The notes below the pieces were generated by a model that was not told the DNA's origin, searched no databases, and saw only the letters and a list, made by a program, of their open reading frames with translations. The translations under genes were made by a program, and so were the position numbers. DNA of 40,242 bases. Origin: an uncultured Prevotellaceae bacterium (lineage in GTDB: Bacteria > Bacteroidota > Bacteroidia > Bacteroidales > Bacteroidaceae). Location of the stretch: NCBI GenBank assembly GCA_900314985.1, contig OMXL01000043.1:1-40242 (forward strand). The letters are read 5' to 3'. Positions 21,598-30,854 of the stretch are shown here, in pieces (the stretch's first letter is position 1; every line of letters begins with the position of its first letter).

Positions 21598-22881
21598 ATG
21601 GCAGAACCATTAGCAGAGAGACTCAGACCACGCACGCTGGACGAGTATATCGGACAGCAACATCTGGTAGGCGAGGGGGCCGTCTTGCGTAAGATGATTG
21701 ACGCAGGGCGCATCTCGTCGTTTATCTTGTGGGGACCACCGGGAGTTGGCAAAACCACGCTGGCACAGATTATCGCCAATAAGCTGGAGACACCTTTCTA
21801 CACGCTATCGGCAGTGACCAGTGGCGTCAAGGATGTGCGCGACGTAATAGAACGGGCACAGAAAGGGCGTTTCTTTAACGAGGCTTCACCTATATTATTT
21901 ATAGACGAGATACACCGTTTCTCGAAATCGCAGCAAGACTCGTTGTTGGGTGCTGTAGAAAAAGGCATCGTGACGCTGATTGGTGCCACTACAGAGAACC
22001 CATCGTTCGAGGTAATTCGTCCGTTGTTGTCGCGTTGTCAGCTATATGTGTTGAAATCGCTGGAAAAGGAAGACCTCGAAGAACTGTTACAGAGAGCACT
22101 CACAAAGGATGTGGTATTGCGTGAGAAAAACATCGAATTAAACGAGACCTCAGCCTTGTTGCGCTATAGCGGTGGCGACGCCCGTAAACTACTGAATATT
22201 TTAGAGTTAACAGTAGAGTCTGCAGGAAATGTTGAACCTATCACTATTACCGATGAAATGGTGGTAAATTGCTTGCAGCAGAACCCGTTGGCATACGACA
22301 AAGATGGCGAGATGCACTACGATATCATCTCGGCCTTCATCAAGTCGATACGCGGCAGCGATCCTGATGCAGCACTCTACTGGATGGCCCGAATGATAGA
22401 GGGTGGGGAAGACCCTCAGTTTATTGCCCGTAGAATGGTAATTTCTGCCTCTGAGGATATCGGATTAGCCAATCCAAATGCCTTGTTGCTGGCCAATGCG
22501 GCCTTTGATACGGTGATGAAGATTGGTTGGCCTGAGGCCCGAATCGCCTTGGCAGAATGTTGCGTATATTTGGCTACGTCGCCCAAGAGCAACTCTGCTT
22601 ACCTGGGCATTAACGATGCCTTACAGTTAGTGCAACAGACTGGAAATCTGCCTGTTCCGCTGCCTTTGCGCAATGCTCCCACAAAACTGATGAAAGATTT
22701 AGAATATCACGACGGCTACAAGTATCCGCATGATTACCCGGGACATTTCACGCCACAGCAATATATGCCTGATGCACTGCAGGATGCGCGTCTGTGGCAT
22801 GCCCAGCATTCGCCAGCAGAAGAAAAACTGTATGAGCGCATGGTAAATTATTGGGGCAAACGCTTTGCCAGTGAAAAGTGA
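21598..22881 (+). CDS. rarA: Replication-associated recombination protein A (AAA+ ATPase)
   Basis: The 427-residue protein MAEPLAERLRPRTLDEYIGQ has a Walker A GPPGVGKTT, a Walker B LFIDEIHRF and a sensor region GATTENPSFEV, followed by the MgsA/RarA C-terminal tetramerisation domain (KSIRGSDPDAALYWMARM, YKYPHDYPGHFTPQQY). RarA acts at stalled replication forks with SSB and the clamp loader. The ATG at 21598 is the natural start; the upstream TTG is inside the promoter. Its last codons (SEK, stop) are encoded by GTGAAAA/GTGAATA heptamers (22871-22898) that fill the gap to the next gene. Confidence 0.93.
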   Translation: MAEPLAERLRPRTLDEYIGQQHLVGEGAVLRKMIDAGRISSFILWGPPGVGKTTLAQIIANKLETPFYTLSAVTSGVKDVRDVIERAQKGRFFNEASPILFIDEIHRFSKSQQDSLLGAVEKGIVTLIGATTENPSFEVIRPLLSRCQLYVLKSLEKEDLEELLQRALTKDVVLREKNIELNETSALLRYSGGDARKLLNILELTVESAGNVEPITITDEMVVNCLQQNPLAYDKDGEMHYDIISAFIKSIRGSDPDAALYWMARMIEGGEDPQFIARRMVISASEDIGLANPNALLLANAAFDTVMKIGWPEARIALAECCVYLATSPKSNSAYLGINDALQLVQQTGNLPVPLPLRNAPTKLMKDLEYHDGYKYPHDYPGHFTPQQYMPDALQDARLWHAQHSPAEEKLYERMVNYWGKRFASEK

Positions 22882-22902
22882 ATAGTGAAAAGTGAATAAC
22901 TA

Positions 22903-23520
22903 ATGGCATACGAAGAGATAGTACAGCAAATCATTGAGTTTTTAGGCACTTTTGCCTTTGCAATATCAGGCATCAGACATGCTGCTGCCAAGCAGTTTGA
23001 CTGGTTTGGAGGTTATGTCTGTGGCATTGCCGTTGCTATTGGTGGCGGAACGATTCGAGACGTAATGCTCGGTACAACACCGTTCTGGATGACGAATCCT
23101 ATTTATATGATTTGTACGGCTATGGCGCTCGTCTTTGTGATTATCTTCGCAAAACACATGGAAGGCCTCAGAAATACGTGGTTTGTCTTCGATACGTTGG
23201 GGTTGGCACTTTTTACCATCGCAGGAATCCAAAAATCGCTCGCATTCGGACAACCATTCTGGGTGGCGATAATTATGGGCTGTATAACGGGTTCTGCAGG
23301 CGGTGTGATTCGTGACGTGCTGCTAAACAACGAGCCTGTCATTTTCCAACGAGAAATCTACGCAATGGCCACGTTGCTTGGCGGAATAACATATTGGTTT
23401 TTAGATTATTTACAATTGCCAATTGAAGTAACTGTTATTGCGTCATTCATGGTTACTTGTCTGATGCGATTCCTCGCTGTGCGCTACCATTTAGCGCTTC
23501 CAAAACTCAACGCAGAATAA
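22903..23520 (+). CDS. TRIC-type (UPF0126/YicG) cation channel family protein
   Basis: The 205-residue protein has seven hydrophobic helices and the duplicated signature GGGTIRDVMLG (first half) and GGVIRDVLLNNEPV (second half), with GLALFTIAGIQKSL between. Bacterial TRIC homologues form trimeric, monovalent-cation-permeable channels in the inner membrane. It follows rarA after 21 bp of heptamer repeats, so cotranscription is plausible. The physiological role is unknown. Confidence 0.88.
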   Translation: MAYEEIVQQIIEFLGTFAFAISGIRHAAAKQFDWFGGYVCGIAVAIGGGTIRDVMLGTTPFWMTNPIYMICTAMALVFVIIFAKHMEGLRNTWFVFDTLGLALFTIAGIQKSLAFGQPFWVAIIMGCITGSAGGVIRDVLLNNEPVIFQREIYAMATLLGGITYWFLDYLQLPIEVTVIASFMVTCLMRFLAVRYHLALPKLNAE

Positions 23521-23641
23521 CAAAAGAGTAGACTGCTATACAAATGCCACAAAATCGCCTATTTATCATAATGCGTATTCTTATGTAATTAGAAGAACAT
23601 AATAAACAGTTAGAATATTTGGTAGAATCAGAATTATTTTG

Positions 23642-23649
23642 TATTTTTG
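23642..23649 (+). promoter_or_regulatory. Promoter -7 box TATTTTTG of the purU-his unit
   Basis: It lies 70 bp upstream of purU. No other strong TAnnTTTG box was noticed before the his genes, so it may drive the whole run. Confidence 0.65.
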
Positions 23650-23719
23650 CAGCCTATTATAAATAAGGTGTGAAATAGCGCTAATAATTAACGAATAACA
23701 ATACAGAAAATATAAAATA

Positions 23720-24583
23720 ATGAAACCAACAGCGATTCTGCTTCTGCACTGTCCAGACCAACAAGGTATCATCTCAGAGGTAACAAGATTTATCACAGAT
23801 AACCAAGGAAACATTGTCTATCTTGACCAGTATGTTGACAAGCAAGATGGCATGTTTTTCATGCGTATTGAATGGGAATTGGAAAACTTCCTGATTCCTC
23901 GTGAGAAAATCCAAGAATATATCAATACGCTGTATGCTCAGCGTTACCAGATGACGTGTAAACTGTATTTCAGCGACAAGCGTCCCAGAATGGCGATTTT
24001 CGTCAGCAAGATGAGTCACTGTCTGTATGATCTGCTGGCACGCTGGAAAGCTGGCGAATGGGACATCGATATTCCTTGTATTGTCTCTAACCACGAGGAT
24101 TTGCGCTATGTGGCTGAGCAGTTCGGTATTCCTTATTATGTATGGAGCATCAAGAAAGACCATTCTAACAAGGCAGAAGTGGAAGCTGCAGAGATGGAAC
24201 TGTTGCGTAAGGAGAATATCACCTTTATCGTATTGGCCCGTTATATGCAGATTATCTCTGACGAGATGATTGCTGCTTATCCGAACCACATCATCAACAT
24301 CCACCACTCATTCTTGCCTGCCTTTGTGGGTGCCAAGCCCTATCATCAGGCTTGGGAACGTGGCGTGAAGATTATCGGTGCCACCAGTCACTATGTGACC
24401 GCTGAACTGGATGCTGGTCCTATCATCGAACAAGATGTGACACGCATCACGCATAAGGATACGCCAGAGAGCCTGGTGCTGAAAGGCAAAGACCTGGAGA
24501 AGATTGTGCTGTCGCATGCCGTCAGCAAGCATATTCAGCGTAAGATATTGACTTTCAAGAACAAAACGATTATATTCTCCTAA
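23720..24583 (+). CDS. purU: Formyltetrahydrofolate deformylase
   Basis: The protein has 287 residues: an N-terminal ACT domain (residues ~1-80, AILLLHCPDQQGIISEVTRF) and a formyltransferase-fold domain with NIHHSFLPAFVGAKPY (catalytic His) and TSHYVTAELDAGPIIEQD (catalytic Asp). The enzyme hydrolyses 10-formyl-THF to formate and THF, balancing one-carbon pools for purine and glycine metabolism. It precedes hisH by a 30-bp heptamer tract. Purine and histidine synthesis share AICAR and one-carbon units, which may explain the linkage. Confidence 0.94.
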   Translation: MKPTAILLLHCPDQQGIISEVTRFITDNQGNIVYLDQYVDKQDGMFFMRIEWELENFLIPREKIQEYINTLYAQRYQMTCKLYFSDKRPRMAIFVSKMSHCLYDLLARWKAGEWDIDIPCIVSNHEDLRYVAEQFGIPYYVWSIKKDHSNKAEVEAAEMELLRKENITFIVLARYMQIISDEMIAAYPNHIINIHHSFLPAFVGAKPYHQAWERGVKIIGATSHYVTAELDAGPIIEQDVTRITHKDTPESLVLKGKDLEKIVLSHAVSKHIQRKILTFKNKTIIFS

Positions 24584-24610
24584 TTGAGAATTGAGAGTTG
24601 AGAATTGAGA
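24583..24610 (+). repeat. Intergenic heptamer repeat between purU and hisH
   Basis: ATTGAGA, ATTGAGA, GTTGAGA, ATTGAGA in register, the same unit as at 2121-2148. Confidence 0.88.
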
Positions 24611-24613
24611 ATT

Positions 24614-25258
24614 ATGGAGGTAGCTATCGTAAAATATAACGCAGGCAACATCTATTCCGTAGTCAATGCCCTCACGCGAATGGGTATTGAGCCCCTACTG
24701 ACGGATGATGCTGAACAGCTGCAGAAGGCAGACCGCGTGTTGTTTCCTGGTCAGGGACATGCCGCAGAAGCTATGGAATACCTGAAGGCGCGCAGACTCG
24801 ACGAGGTTATTCGTGATCTGAAGCAGCCCGTCTTTGGTATTTGTGTAGGTCAGCAGTTGCTCTGCAAGCATTCTGAGGAAGGCGATGTGGATTGTATCGG
24901 CATTTTTGATGCTGACGTCAAGCGTTTCCAGCCTGAGAAGCACGAAGACAAGGTACCGTGTATGGGATGGAATAAACTGAGCCTCCCCCAACCCCTCCAA
25001 AAGGAGGGACGTGTTGATCCACTGATGGAAGGACTCTTGTCCCCCCTCCCTTTGGAGGGAACGGGAGAGGCAGCTCCTTATGTTTACTTCGTGCATAGCT
25101 ACTATGTGCCTCTGTGTGAGGAGACTATCGCTGTGGCAGACTACATTCTCCCCTACTCTGCATCGATGCACAAGGACAACTTCTACACCTGCCAGTTCCA
25201 CCCAGAGAAGAGTGGAAAAGTGGGTGAACGTATCATTAAAAACTTCTTAGAGCTATGA
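24614..25258 (+). CDS. hisH: Imidazole glycerol phosphate synthase, glutamine amidotransferase subunit, with two in-frame palindromic inserts
   Basis: The 214-residue protein MEVAIVKYNAGNIYS is a class-I amidotransferase. The catalytic Cys77 is in FGICVGQQLL, His is in YVYFVHSYYV or the downstream FHPEKSG block, and Glu is in HPEKSG. With HisF it makes imidazole glycerol phosphate and AICAR. Between CMGWNKL and YVYFVHSY the protein carries two extra low-complexity pieces, SLPQPLQKEGR and LSPLPLEGTGEAAP, each encoded by a CCCTCC/GGAGGG palindrome; normal HisH proteins have a short loop here. The ATG at 24614 is preferred to a TTG in heptamers. The stop overlaps hisA (ATGA). Confidence 0.92.
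   Translation: MEVAIVKYNAGNIYSVVNALTRMGIEPLLTDDAEQLQKADRVLFPGQGHAAEAMEYLKARRLDEVIRDLKQPVFGICVGQQLLCKHSEEGDVDCIGIFDADVKRFQPEKHEDKVPCMGWNKLSLPQPLQKEGRVDPLMEGLLSPLPLEGTGEAAPYVYFVHSYYVPLCEETIAVADYILPYSASMHKDNFYTCQFHPEKSGKVGERIIKNFLEL
24982..25066 (+). repeat. Two GC-rich palindromes inside hisH, in opposite orientation
   Basis: Element 1: CCCTCC (24993-24998) and GGAGGG (25003-25008) around AAAA. Element 2: CCCTCC (25044-25049) and GGAGGG (25054-25059) around CTTT, preceded by CCC and followed by AACGGGAGAGG. Element 1 reads as the reverse orientation of element 2, so the pair could fold into a larger hairpin in the mRNA. Confidence 0.85.
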
Positions 25259-25986
25259 TAGAACTGATTCCCGCTATTGATGTCATCAATGGTCAGTGTG
25301 TACGCCTGACCAAGGGCGACTATGACCAGAAGACGGTCTATGGCAGTCCGTTGGATATGGCTCTGGAGTTTGAGCGTATCGGTTATCAGCGCCTGCATGT
25401 AGTAGATCTCGACGGCGCTAAATCCAAGCATATCGTGAATAGTGATGTGCTTGACAATATTACCAAAGAGACCAAGCTGACGGTAGACTTCGGTGGTGGC
25501 ATCAAAACGGACGAAGATATCGAGATAGCCTTTAACCACGGTGCCTCGATGGTGACCATTGGTTCTATTGCTGTCACAGAGCCTGACCGATTCTTGGGAT
25601 GGCTGGAGAAATACGGTGCTGAGCGCATTATCTTAGGTGCTGACGTCAGAAACGGTCGCATCAGCATTAACGGTTGGAAAGAGGACTCTACGGAAGACCT
25701 CCTACCCTTCCTGAAGAAATATATCGATGCTGGTGTCAAGAACGTGCTCTGCACAGAGATTTCGAAAGACGGTACGTTAGCTGGTCCTGCCATCGACCTC
25801 TACAAAAAGGTGATGGAGACCTATCCGCAGCTGCATCTGATAGCCAGTGGTGGTGTGTCGTCTATCGATGATATCAAGGCTTTAGATGCTGCAGGAATCC
25901 CTGCTGTTGTCTTTGGAAAGGCCATTTACGAAGGCAAAATAGACCTTCGCGAATTAATAAATTATAAATCGTCAAATAGTAAATAG
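25255..25986 (+). CDS. hisA: ProFAR isomerase
   Basis: The 243-residue (beta-alpha)8 barrel [18 protein letters not shown] has the general acid/base Asp in PAIDV near the N terminus and the second Asp in [11 protein letters not shown]. The phosphate loops [11 protein letters not shown] and [13 protein letters not shown] are in place. It isomerises ProFAR to PRFAR in histidine synthesis. It overlaps hisH by 4 bp and ends 2 bp before hisF. Its last residues (NYKSSNSK) come from an AT-rich, heptamer-like tract. Confidence 0.96.
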   Translation: MIELIPAIDVINGQCVRLTKGDYDQKTVYGSPLDMALEFERIGYQRLHVVDLDGAKSKHIVNSDVLDNITKETKLTVDFGGGIKTDEDIEIAFNHGASMVTIGSIAVTEPDRFLGWLEKYGAERIILGADVRNGRISINGWKEDSTEDLLPFLKKYIDAGVKNVLCTEISKDGTLAGPAIDLYKKVMETYPQLHLIASGGVSSIDDIKALDAAGIPAVVFGKAIYEGKIDLRELINYKSSNSK

Positions 25987-25988
25987 AA

Positions 25989-26747
25989 ATGGGACTGGCA
26001 AAACGCATCATACCTTGTCTGGACGTCAAGGACGGTGAGACCGTTAAAGGCATCAACTTCGTCAATCTGCGAAGTGCCGGAGACCCCGTAGAGTTGGGCA
26101 AGGCCTATTCTGAGCAGGGAGCCGACGAGCTATGCTTTCTGGATATCACTGCCTCGTTTGAAGGTCGCAAGACGTTTACTGAGATGGTGACGAAGGTGGC
26201 CCAGACGCTGAATATCCCATTCACCGTTGGTGGTGGCATCAACGAACTGAAAGACGTAGAGCGACTGCTTTATGCGGGTGCCGATAAGGTAAGCATCAAT
26301 TCTGCTGCCATTCGTCGCCCTGAACTCATCGACGAGATCACCAACCGTTTTGGCAGTCAGGTGTGTGTCGTGGCCATCGATGCCCGTCTGGACGAAGACG
26401 GCTGGCATTGTTACCTGAAGGGTGGTCGCGAACGTACAGAGCGTGGACTCTTTGAGTGGGCCCGTGAGGCTCAGGAGCGTGGTGCTGGCGAGATACTGTT
26501 TACCTCGATGAACCACGACGGCACAAAGAACGGCTATGCCAACGAGGCTTTACGCGAATTGGCTGACACGCTATCTATTCCCATTATCGCCAGTGGTGGT
26601 GCAGGTAAGAAGGAACACTTCCGCGATGTGTTTACAGAAGGACATGCCGATGCCGCTTTGGCCGCCTCTGTGTTCCACTTTGGCGAGATACCCGTGCCAG
26701 AGCTGAAGCAGTATCTGCGAAACGAAGGCATAAACGTCAGATTGTAA
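25989..26747 (+). CDS. hisF: Imidazole glycerol phosphate synthase cyclase subunit
   Basis: The 252-residue barrel [21 protein letters not shown] has the catalytic Asp in CLDV and the second in VVAIDARLD. Phosphate-binding loops are [10 protein letters not shown] and [11 protein letters not shown]. It accepts ammonia from HisH through the barrel to convert PRFAR into imidazole glycerol phosphate and AICAR. Normal length and intact; part of the hisH-A-F-IE run. Confidence 0.96.
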   Translation: MGLAKRIIPCLDVKDGETVKGINFVNLRSAGDPVELGKAYSEQGADELCFLDITASFEGRKTFTEMVTKVAQTLNIPFTVGGGINELKDVERLLYAGADKVSINSAAIRRPELIDEITNRFGSQVCVVAIDARLDEDGWHCYLKGGRERTERGLFEWAREAQERGAGEILFTSMNHDGTKNGYANEALRELADTLSIPIIASGGAGKKEHFRDVFTEGHADAALAASVFHFGEIPVPELKQYLRNEGINVRL

Positions 26748-26779
26748 AATAGTTAATAGTGAAATAGTCAAATAAAACG

Positions 26780-27427
26780 ATGAAGATAGATTTTGAGAAG
26801 ATGGGCGGCTTGGTGCCTGCCATCATACAGGATGCGACAACAAAGAATGTGCTGATGCTGGGATTCATGAACGAAGAAGCTTATGAGAAGACTCTCGCTA
26901 CCAAGCACGTCACCTTCTGGAGTCGTACCCGCAATACCTTGTGGACGAAGGGAGAGACCAGCGGTCACTTCCTCAACCTTGTGGAAATGAAGATTGACTG
27001 CGACAACGACACCTTGTTGGTGCGTGTGAATCCTGTGGGACCTACCTGTCATACGGGTACCGATACCTGTTGGGGTGAGGAGAACGAGGGCAATCCCCTA
27101 CTCTTCCTCAGCGAGTTGCAGTCGTTCATCGACAAGCGCAAGCAGGAGATGCCTGAGGGTTCGTACACCACCAGTCTGTTTACCAAAGGCATCAACAAAA
27201 TCGCTCAGAAGGTAGGCGAAGAGGCGTTGGAGACCGTTATCGAAGCCACCAACGGCACTGACGACCACCTGGTCTATGAAGCCAGCGACCTGCTGTATCA
27301 CCTCATTGTCTTGCTGACGGAGAAAGGTCTGCGCATCGAGGATGTTGCCGAAGAGTTGCACAAGCGCCACGATCCCAATTGGGACAAGCAGCGTCGCGAA
27401 GCTAAGGCTGCAGGCAAAATGAAATGA
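26780..27427 (+). CDS. hisI: Bifunctional phosphoribosyl-AMP cyclohydrolase / phosphoribosyl-ATP pyrophosphatase
   Basis: The 215-residue HisIE fusion has an N-terminal HisI domain with the Zn/Mg ligands in KIDCDNDTLLVRVNPVGPTCHTG and DTCW, followed by a HisE domain (SYTTSLFTKGINKIAQKVGEEALETVIEA) whose acidic residues bind Mg2+. It performs steps 2 and 3 of histidine synthesis. A degenerate GTTAATA/GTGAAATA spacer separates it from hisF. Confidence 0.95.
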   Translation: MKIDFEKMGGLVPAIIQDATTKNVLMLGFMNEEAYEKTLATKHVTFWSRTRNTLWTKGETSGHFLNLVEMKIDCDNDTLLVRVNPVGPTCHTGTDTCWGEENEGNPLLFLSELQSFIDKRKQEMPEGSYTTSLFTKGINKIAQKVGEEALETVIEATNGTDDHLVYEASDLLYHLIVLLTEKGLRIEDVAEELHKRHDPNWDKQRREAKAAGKMK

Positions 27428-27485
27428 GCGTGCTACGCCCTAATGAATAGTGAATAACGAATAGTGAATAGTGAATAGTGAAAAG
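27428..27485 (+). repeat. Composite hairpin plus heptamer repeat between hisIE and ftsE
   Basis: Immediately after the hisIE stop comes GCGT-GCT-ACGC (27428-27438), then CCTAA, then six heptamers of the TGAATAG type (27444-27485). The same order, hairpin then CCTA then heptamers, recurs after ftsE at 28247-28290. Confidence 0.85.
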
Positions 27486-27487
27486 AT

Positions 27488-28246
27488 ATGCTGATAGATT
27501 ACAAGAAGGTAGACATCTACCATAAGGAAGGCGCCCCCGTGCTACACGATGTAGACTTCCATGTGGATGAGGGTGAATTCATCTATATCATCGGACGTGT
27601 AGGTTCTGGTAAGAGCTCGCTGCTGAAGACCATCTATTTCGAGATGGATATCGAGAGCGCCGAGACGGCCATTGTGTTGAACCACGACCTTCGCGAGCTG
27701 AAGCAGAAATACATCCCTGCCCTTCGCAGACAGATGGGTATCATCTTCCAGGACTTCCAGTTGCTGGGCGATCGTACCGTTTACGAAAACCTGAAGTTTG
27801 TGTTGAAAGCTACCGGATGGAAAGATAAGGCAGAGATTGACGAGCGCATCCACGACGTGCTGGAAGATGTGGAGATGGCCGACTTCATCGACCGCTATCC
27901 CCACGAGCTCTCTGGTGGTGAGCAACAGCGCATCGCCATTGCCCGTGCCATTCTGAATAGTCCCAAGTTGATTGTTGCTGACGAGCCTACGGGCAATCTT
28001 GACCCAGAGACAGCAGCCAACATCATCCAACTGCTACGCAAAATTACGCAGACGGGAACGGCCGTCGTTATCACCACCCACAACATCTCGCTGCTCAGCG
28101 AGTATCCTGGCATTGTCTATCGCTGCAATGACGGTCGTCTGGAGGATATCACGGAGACCTACAATACGATGGCACTCTATGAAGACGAGGAGACTGCAGA
28201 GTCGACAGCCGTAGACTATAGTGCACGAGAAGACCTGTCGATATAA
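27488..28246 (+). CDS. ftsE: FtsE-like cell division ABC ATPase
   Basis: The 252-residue protein has Walker [11 protein letters not shown], the Q loop [18 protein letters not shown], the signature [16 protein letters not shown] and Walker [13 protein letters not shown]. The FQDFQLL and TVYENL blocks are characteristic of FtsE, which with membrane partner FtsX controls peptidoglycan hydrolases at the division site. The C terminus is longer and acidic ([12 protein letters not shown]). No ftsX is adjacent here, so the partner must be elsewhere. Confidence 0.88.
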   Translation: MLIDYKKVDIYHKEGAPVLHDVDFHVDEGEFIYIIGRVGSGKSSLLKTIYFEMDIESAETAIVLNHDLRELKQKYIPALRRQMGIIFQDFQLLGDRTVYENLKFVLKATGWKDKAEIDERIHDVLEDVEMADFIDRYPHELSGGEQQRIAIARAILNSPKLIVADEPTGNLDPETAANIIQLLRKITQTGTAVVITTHNISLLSEYPGIVYRCNDGRLEDITETYNTMALYEDEETAESTAVDYSAREDLSI

Positions 28247-28290
28247 GCGGGCTTCGCCCTAGTGAATAACGAATAGTGAATAGTGAATAA
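28247..28290 (+). repeat. Composite hairpin plus heptamer repeat between ftsE and lysC
   Basis: GGGC-TTC-GCCC at 28249-28259 follows the ftsE stop, then TAG and heptamers TGAATAA, CGAATAG, TGAATAG, TGAATAA (28263-28290). It aligns closely with the element at 27428-27485. Confidence 0.85.
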
Positions 28291-28303
28291 AAAACGAGAT
28301 AAG

Positions 28304-29623
28304 ATGAAAGTAATGAAGTTTGGCGGCACTTCGGTGGGTACACCGGACCGCATGAAGGAAGTAACCAATTTAGTAACTAAGTCAGGAGAACCCGTATTCG
28401 TCGTGCTCTCTGCTATGTCTGGTACCACCAATTCACTGGTGGAGATTGCCGACTACCTGTACAAGAAGAACCCTGAGGGTGCCAATGAGGTCATCAACCA
28501 GTTGGAGCGTAAGTACATGAAGCATGTCGACGAGCTCTACAAGACTGATGCCGTCAAGGAGCAGACCCGTGAGTTCCTGATTTCAGAGATGAACTATCTG
28601 CGCTCATTCACCAAGGAGTTGTTCACCTCGTTCGAGGAGAAGAGCATCGTGGCACAGGGCGAGATGATGTCAACCAACATGGTGGTCAACTACATGCAGG
28701 AGAACGGCATTAAGGCCGTATTGCTGAATGCCCTCGACTTCATGCGTACCGACAAGAACTCTGAGCCCGACCCCGTATATATTAAGGAGAAGCTGGCTGC
28801 CATCATGGAGAAGAACGAGGGCAACCAGGTGTATATCACGCAGGGCTTCATCTGTCGCAACGCTTATGGTGAGATTGACAACCTGCAGCGTGGTGGTTCT
28901 GACTATACCGCCTCACTGATTGGTGCTGCACTGAATGCTGAGGAGATTCAGATTTGGACAGATATCGATGGCATGCACAACAACGACCCACGTGTCGTTG
29001 ACAAGACGGAGCCCGTCCACCAGCTTCACTTCGAAGAGGCTGCTGAGTTGGCTTACTTCGGTGCTAAGATTTTGCACCCCACCTGTGTGCAGCCTGCTAA
29101 GTATGCTGGCATCCCCGTCCGTCTGCTGAACACGATGGATCCTGATGCAGAGGGTACCACCATCAGCAACGCCACCGAGTACGGCAAGATCAAGGCTGTT
29201 GCCGCTAAGGACAACATCATCGCCATCAAGATTAAGTCGAGCCGTATGTTGCTGGCCACTGGTTTCCTGCGCAAGGTCTTCGAGATTTTCGAGTCTTATC
29301 AGACACCTATCGACATGGTATGTACCTCTGAGGTCGGCGTCTCAATGTCTATCGACAACTCAGCCCACCTGGGTGAGATCGTTGACGAGCTGAAGAAGTA
29401 TGGTACCGTCACTGTCGATACTGGTATGTGTGTGGTTTGTGTTGTTGGTGACCTCGACTGGTCGAACATCGGTTTCGAGACGCAAGTACTGGAAGCCATG
29501 AAGAACATTCCTGTTCGCATGATCAGCTATGGTGGCTCTAACTACAACATCTCGTTCCTCATCAAGGAAGAGGACAAGAAGCGTGCCCTCCAGAGTCTGA
29601 GCGATACCCTCTTCAATCACTAA
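28304..29623 (+). CDS. lysC: Aspartate kinase (monofunctional, ACT-regulated)
   Basis: The 439-residue protein MKVMKFGGTSVGTPDRM has the KFGGTS nucleotide motif, the catalytic block RGGSDYTASLIGAAL, and two C-terminal ACT domains (AIKIKSSRMLLATGF; GMCVVCVVGDLDWSN). It phosphorylates aspartate as the entry to lysine, threonine and methionine synthesis. The ACT domains imply allosteric feedback, probably by lysine given the next gene is lysA; this is inference. The ATG at 28304 is used; the upstream GTG lies within heptamers. Confidence 0.94.
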   Translation: MKVMKFGGTSVGTPDRMKEVTNLVTKSGEPVFVVLSAMSGTTNSLVEIADYLYKKNPEGANEVINQLERKYMKHVDELYKTDAVKEQTREFLISEMNYLRSFTKELFTSFEEKSIVAQGEMMSTNMVVNYMQENGIKAVLLNALDFMRTDKNSEPDPVYIKEKLAAIMEKNEGNQVYITQGFICRNAYGEIDNLQRGGSDYTASLIGAALNAEEIQIWTDIDGMHNNDPRVVDKTEPVHQLHFEEAAELAYFGAKILHPTCVQPAKYAGIPVRLLNTMDPDAEGTTISNATEYGKIKAVAAKDNIIAIKIKSSRMLLATGFLRKVFEIFESYQTPIDMVCTSEVGVSMSIDNSAHLGEIVDELKKYGTVTVDTGMCVVCVVGDLDWSNIGFETQVLEAMKNIPVRMISYGGSNYNISFLIKEEDKKRALQSLSDTLFNH

Positions 29624-29647
29624 TCATTCATTTACCAACACAAGAAA

Positions 29648-30811
29648 ATGACGATGAAAGGAATATTTCCTTTAGAAAAGCTGGAACGCCTGCAGACACC
29701 CTTCTACTATTATGACGCAGAGCTGTTACGCCAAACACTCCGTGCCATCAATCAGGAGGCCAGCAAGCACGAAGGCTTCTGTGTGCACTATGCTATCAAG
29801 GCCAATGCCAACCCCAAGGTACTCAGAATTATCCGTGAGGCTGGCCTGGGTGCCGACTGTGTCAGTGGTGGCGAGATAGAGGCCAGCATCAAGGCTGGTT
29901 TCCCCAACAAGAAGATTGTCTATGCTGGCGTCGGCAAGAGCGACTGGGAGATTAACCTCGGACTGGATAACGACATCTTCTGCTTCAATGTGGAGAGCAT
30001 CCCCGAGTTGGAGGTCATCAACGAACTGGCTGCTGCCAAGGGCAAGATAGCTCGTGTGGCTTTCCGTCTGAACCCCAATGTTGGTGCCCATACTCATGCT
30101 AATATCACCACTGGTTTGGCTGAGAATAAGTTTGGCATCGACATGCTCGACATGTTGAAGGTCATTGAGGAAGCCTCGCATATGCAGCACGTCAAGGTGG
30201 TCGGCTTGCACTTCCATATTGGCAGTCAGATATTGGACATGGGCGACTTCGAAGCTCTCTGCAATCGTGTCAACGAACTGCAGAACGAGTTAGAGCGCCA
30301 CCGCATCCGCGTAGAGCATATCAACGTGGGTGGTGGACTGGGCATCGACTACCAGCACCCCAACCGTGTGCCCATTCCCGACTTCAAGGCCTACTTCGAC
30401 ACCTATGCCAAGAAGCTGAAGTTGCGCGATGGTCAGACCCTGCATTTTGAGTTGGGTCGTGCCGTGGTAGCCCAGTGTGGCACACTCGTTACGCGTACCT
30501 TATATATTAAGGAGGGGCGCGCCAAGAAGTTTTGTATCGTTGATGCTGGCTTTACCGACCTCATTCGTCCTGCGCTCTATCAGGCCTATCACAAGATAGA
30601 GAACCTGTCAAGCGAAGAGCCCGCAGAGGCTTACGATGTCGTTGGTCCTATCTGTGAGTCCACAGATGTCTTTGCCAAGCAAATCGACCTGAACAAGGCG
30701 CATCGTGGCGACCTTCTTGCCATCCGCTCTGCTGGAGCCTATGGTGAGATTATGGCATCGCAGTACAACTGCCGCAAGTTGCCCGTGGGTTATATCAGCG
30801 AAGAGTTATAA
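29648..30811 (+). CDS. lysA: Diaminopimelate decarboxylase
   Basis: The 387-residue fold-type III PLP enzyme has the PLP lysine Lys51 in VHYAIKANANP, the phosphate loop GGGLGIDY, the substrate HIGSQI, and GPICESTDVFAK supplying the catalytic Cys from the neighbouring subunit. It makes lysine from meso-diaminopimelate, the final step. It follows lysC by 24 bp in one unit. Confidence 0.95.
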   Translation: MTMKGIFPLEKLERLQTPFYYYDAELLRQTLRAINQEASKHEGFCVHYAIKANANPKVLRIIREAGLGADCVSGGEIEASIKAGFPNKKIVYAGVGKSDWEINLGLDNDIFCFNVESIPELEVINELAAAKGKIARVAFRLNPNVGAHTHANITTGLAENKFGIDMLDMLKVIEEASHMQHVKVVGLHFHIGSQILDMGDFEALCNRVNELQNELERHRIRVEHINVGGGLGIDYQHPNRVPIPDFKAYFDTYAKKLKLRDGQTLHFELGRAVVAQCGTLVTRTLYIKEGRAKKFCIVDAGFTDLIRPALYQAYHKIENLSSEEPAEAYDVVGPICESTDVFAKQIDLNKAHRGDLLAIRSAGAYGEIMASQYNCRKLPVGYISEEL

Positions 30812-30818
30812 GTGACGG

Positions 30819-30853
30819 GCATTAAGCATTAAGAATTAAGAATTAAGCATTTA
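30819..30853 (+). repeat. Intergenic heptamer repeat between lysA and uvrA
   Basis: GCATTAA, GCATTAA, GAATTAA, GAATTAA, GCATTTA run directly into the uvrA ATG. Confidence 0.88.
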
Positions 30854-30854
30854 G

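Noticed and set aside
24982-25066. HisH inserts as sequencing or assembly errors
   Set aside because: Both inserts keep the frame and the same element type occurs in frame in uvrA, the M15 gene and the VirE gene, which errors would not produce.
27488-28246. FtsE gene as a generic amino-acid importer ATPase linked to his genes
   Set aside because: The FQDFQLL and TVYENL blocks fit FtsE better and no permease or binding-protein gene is adjacent.
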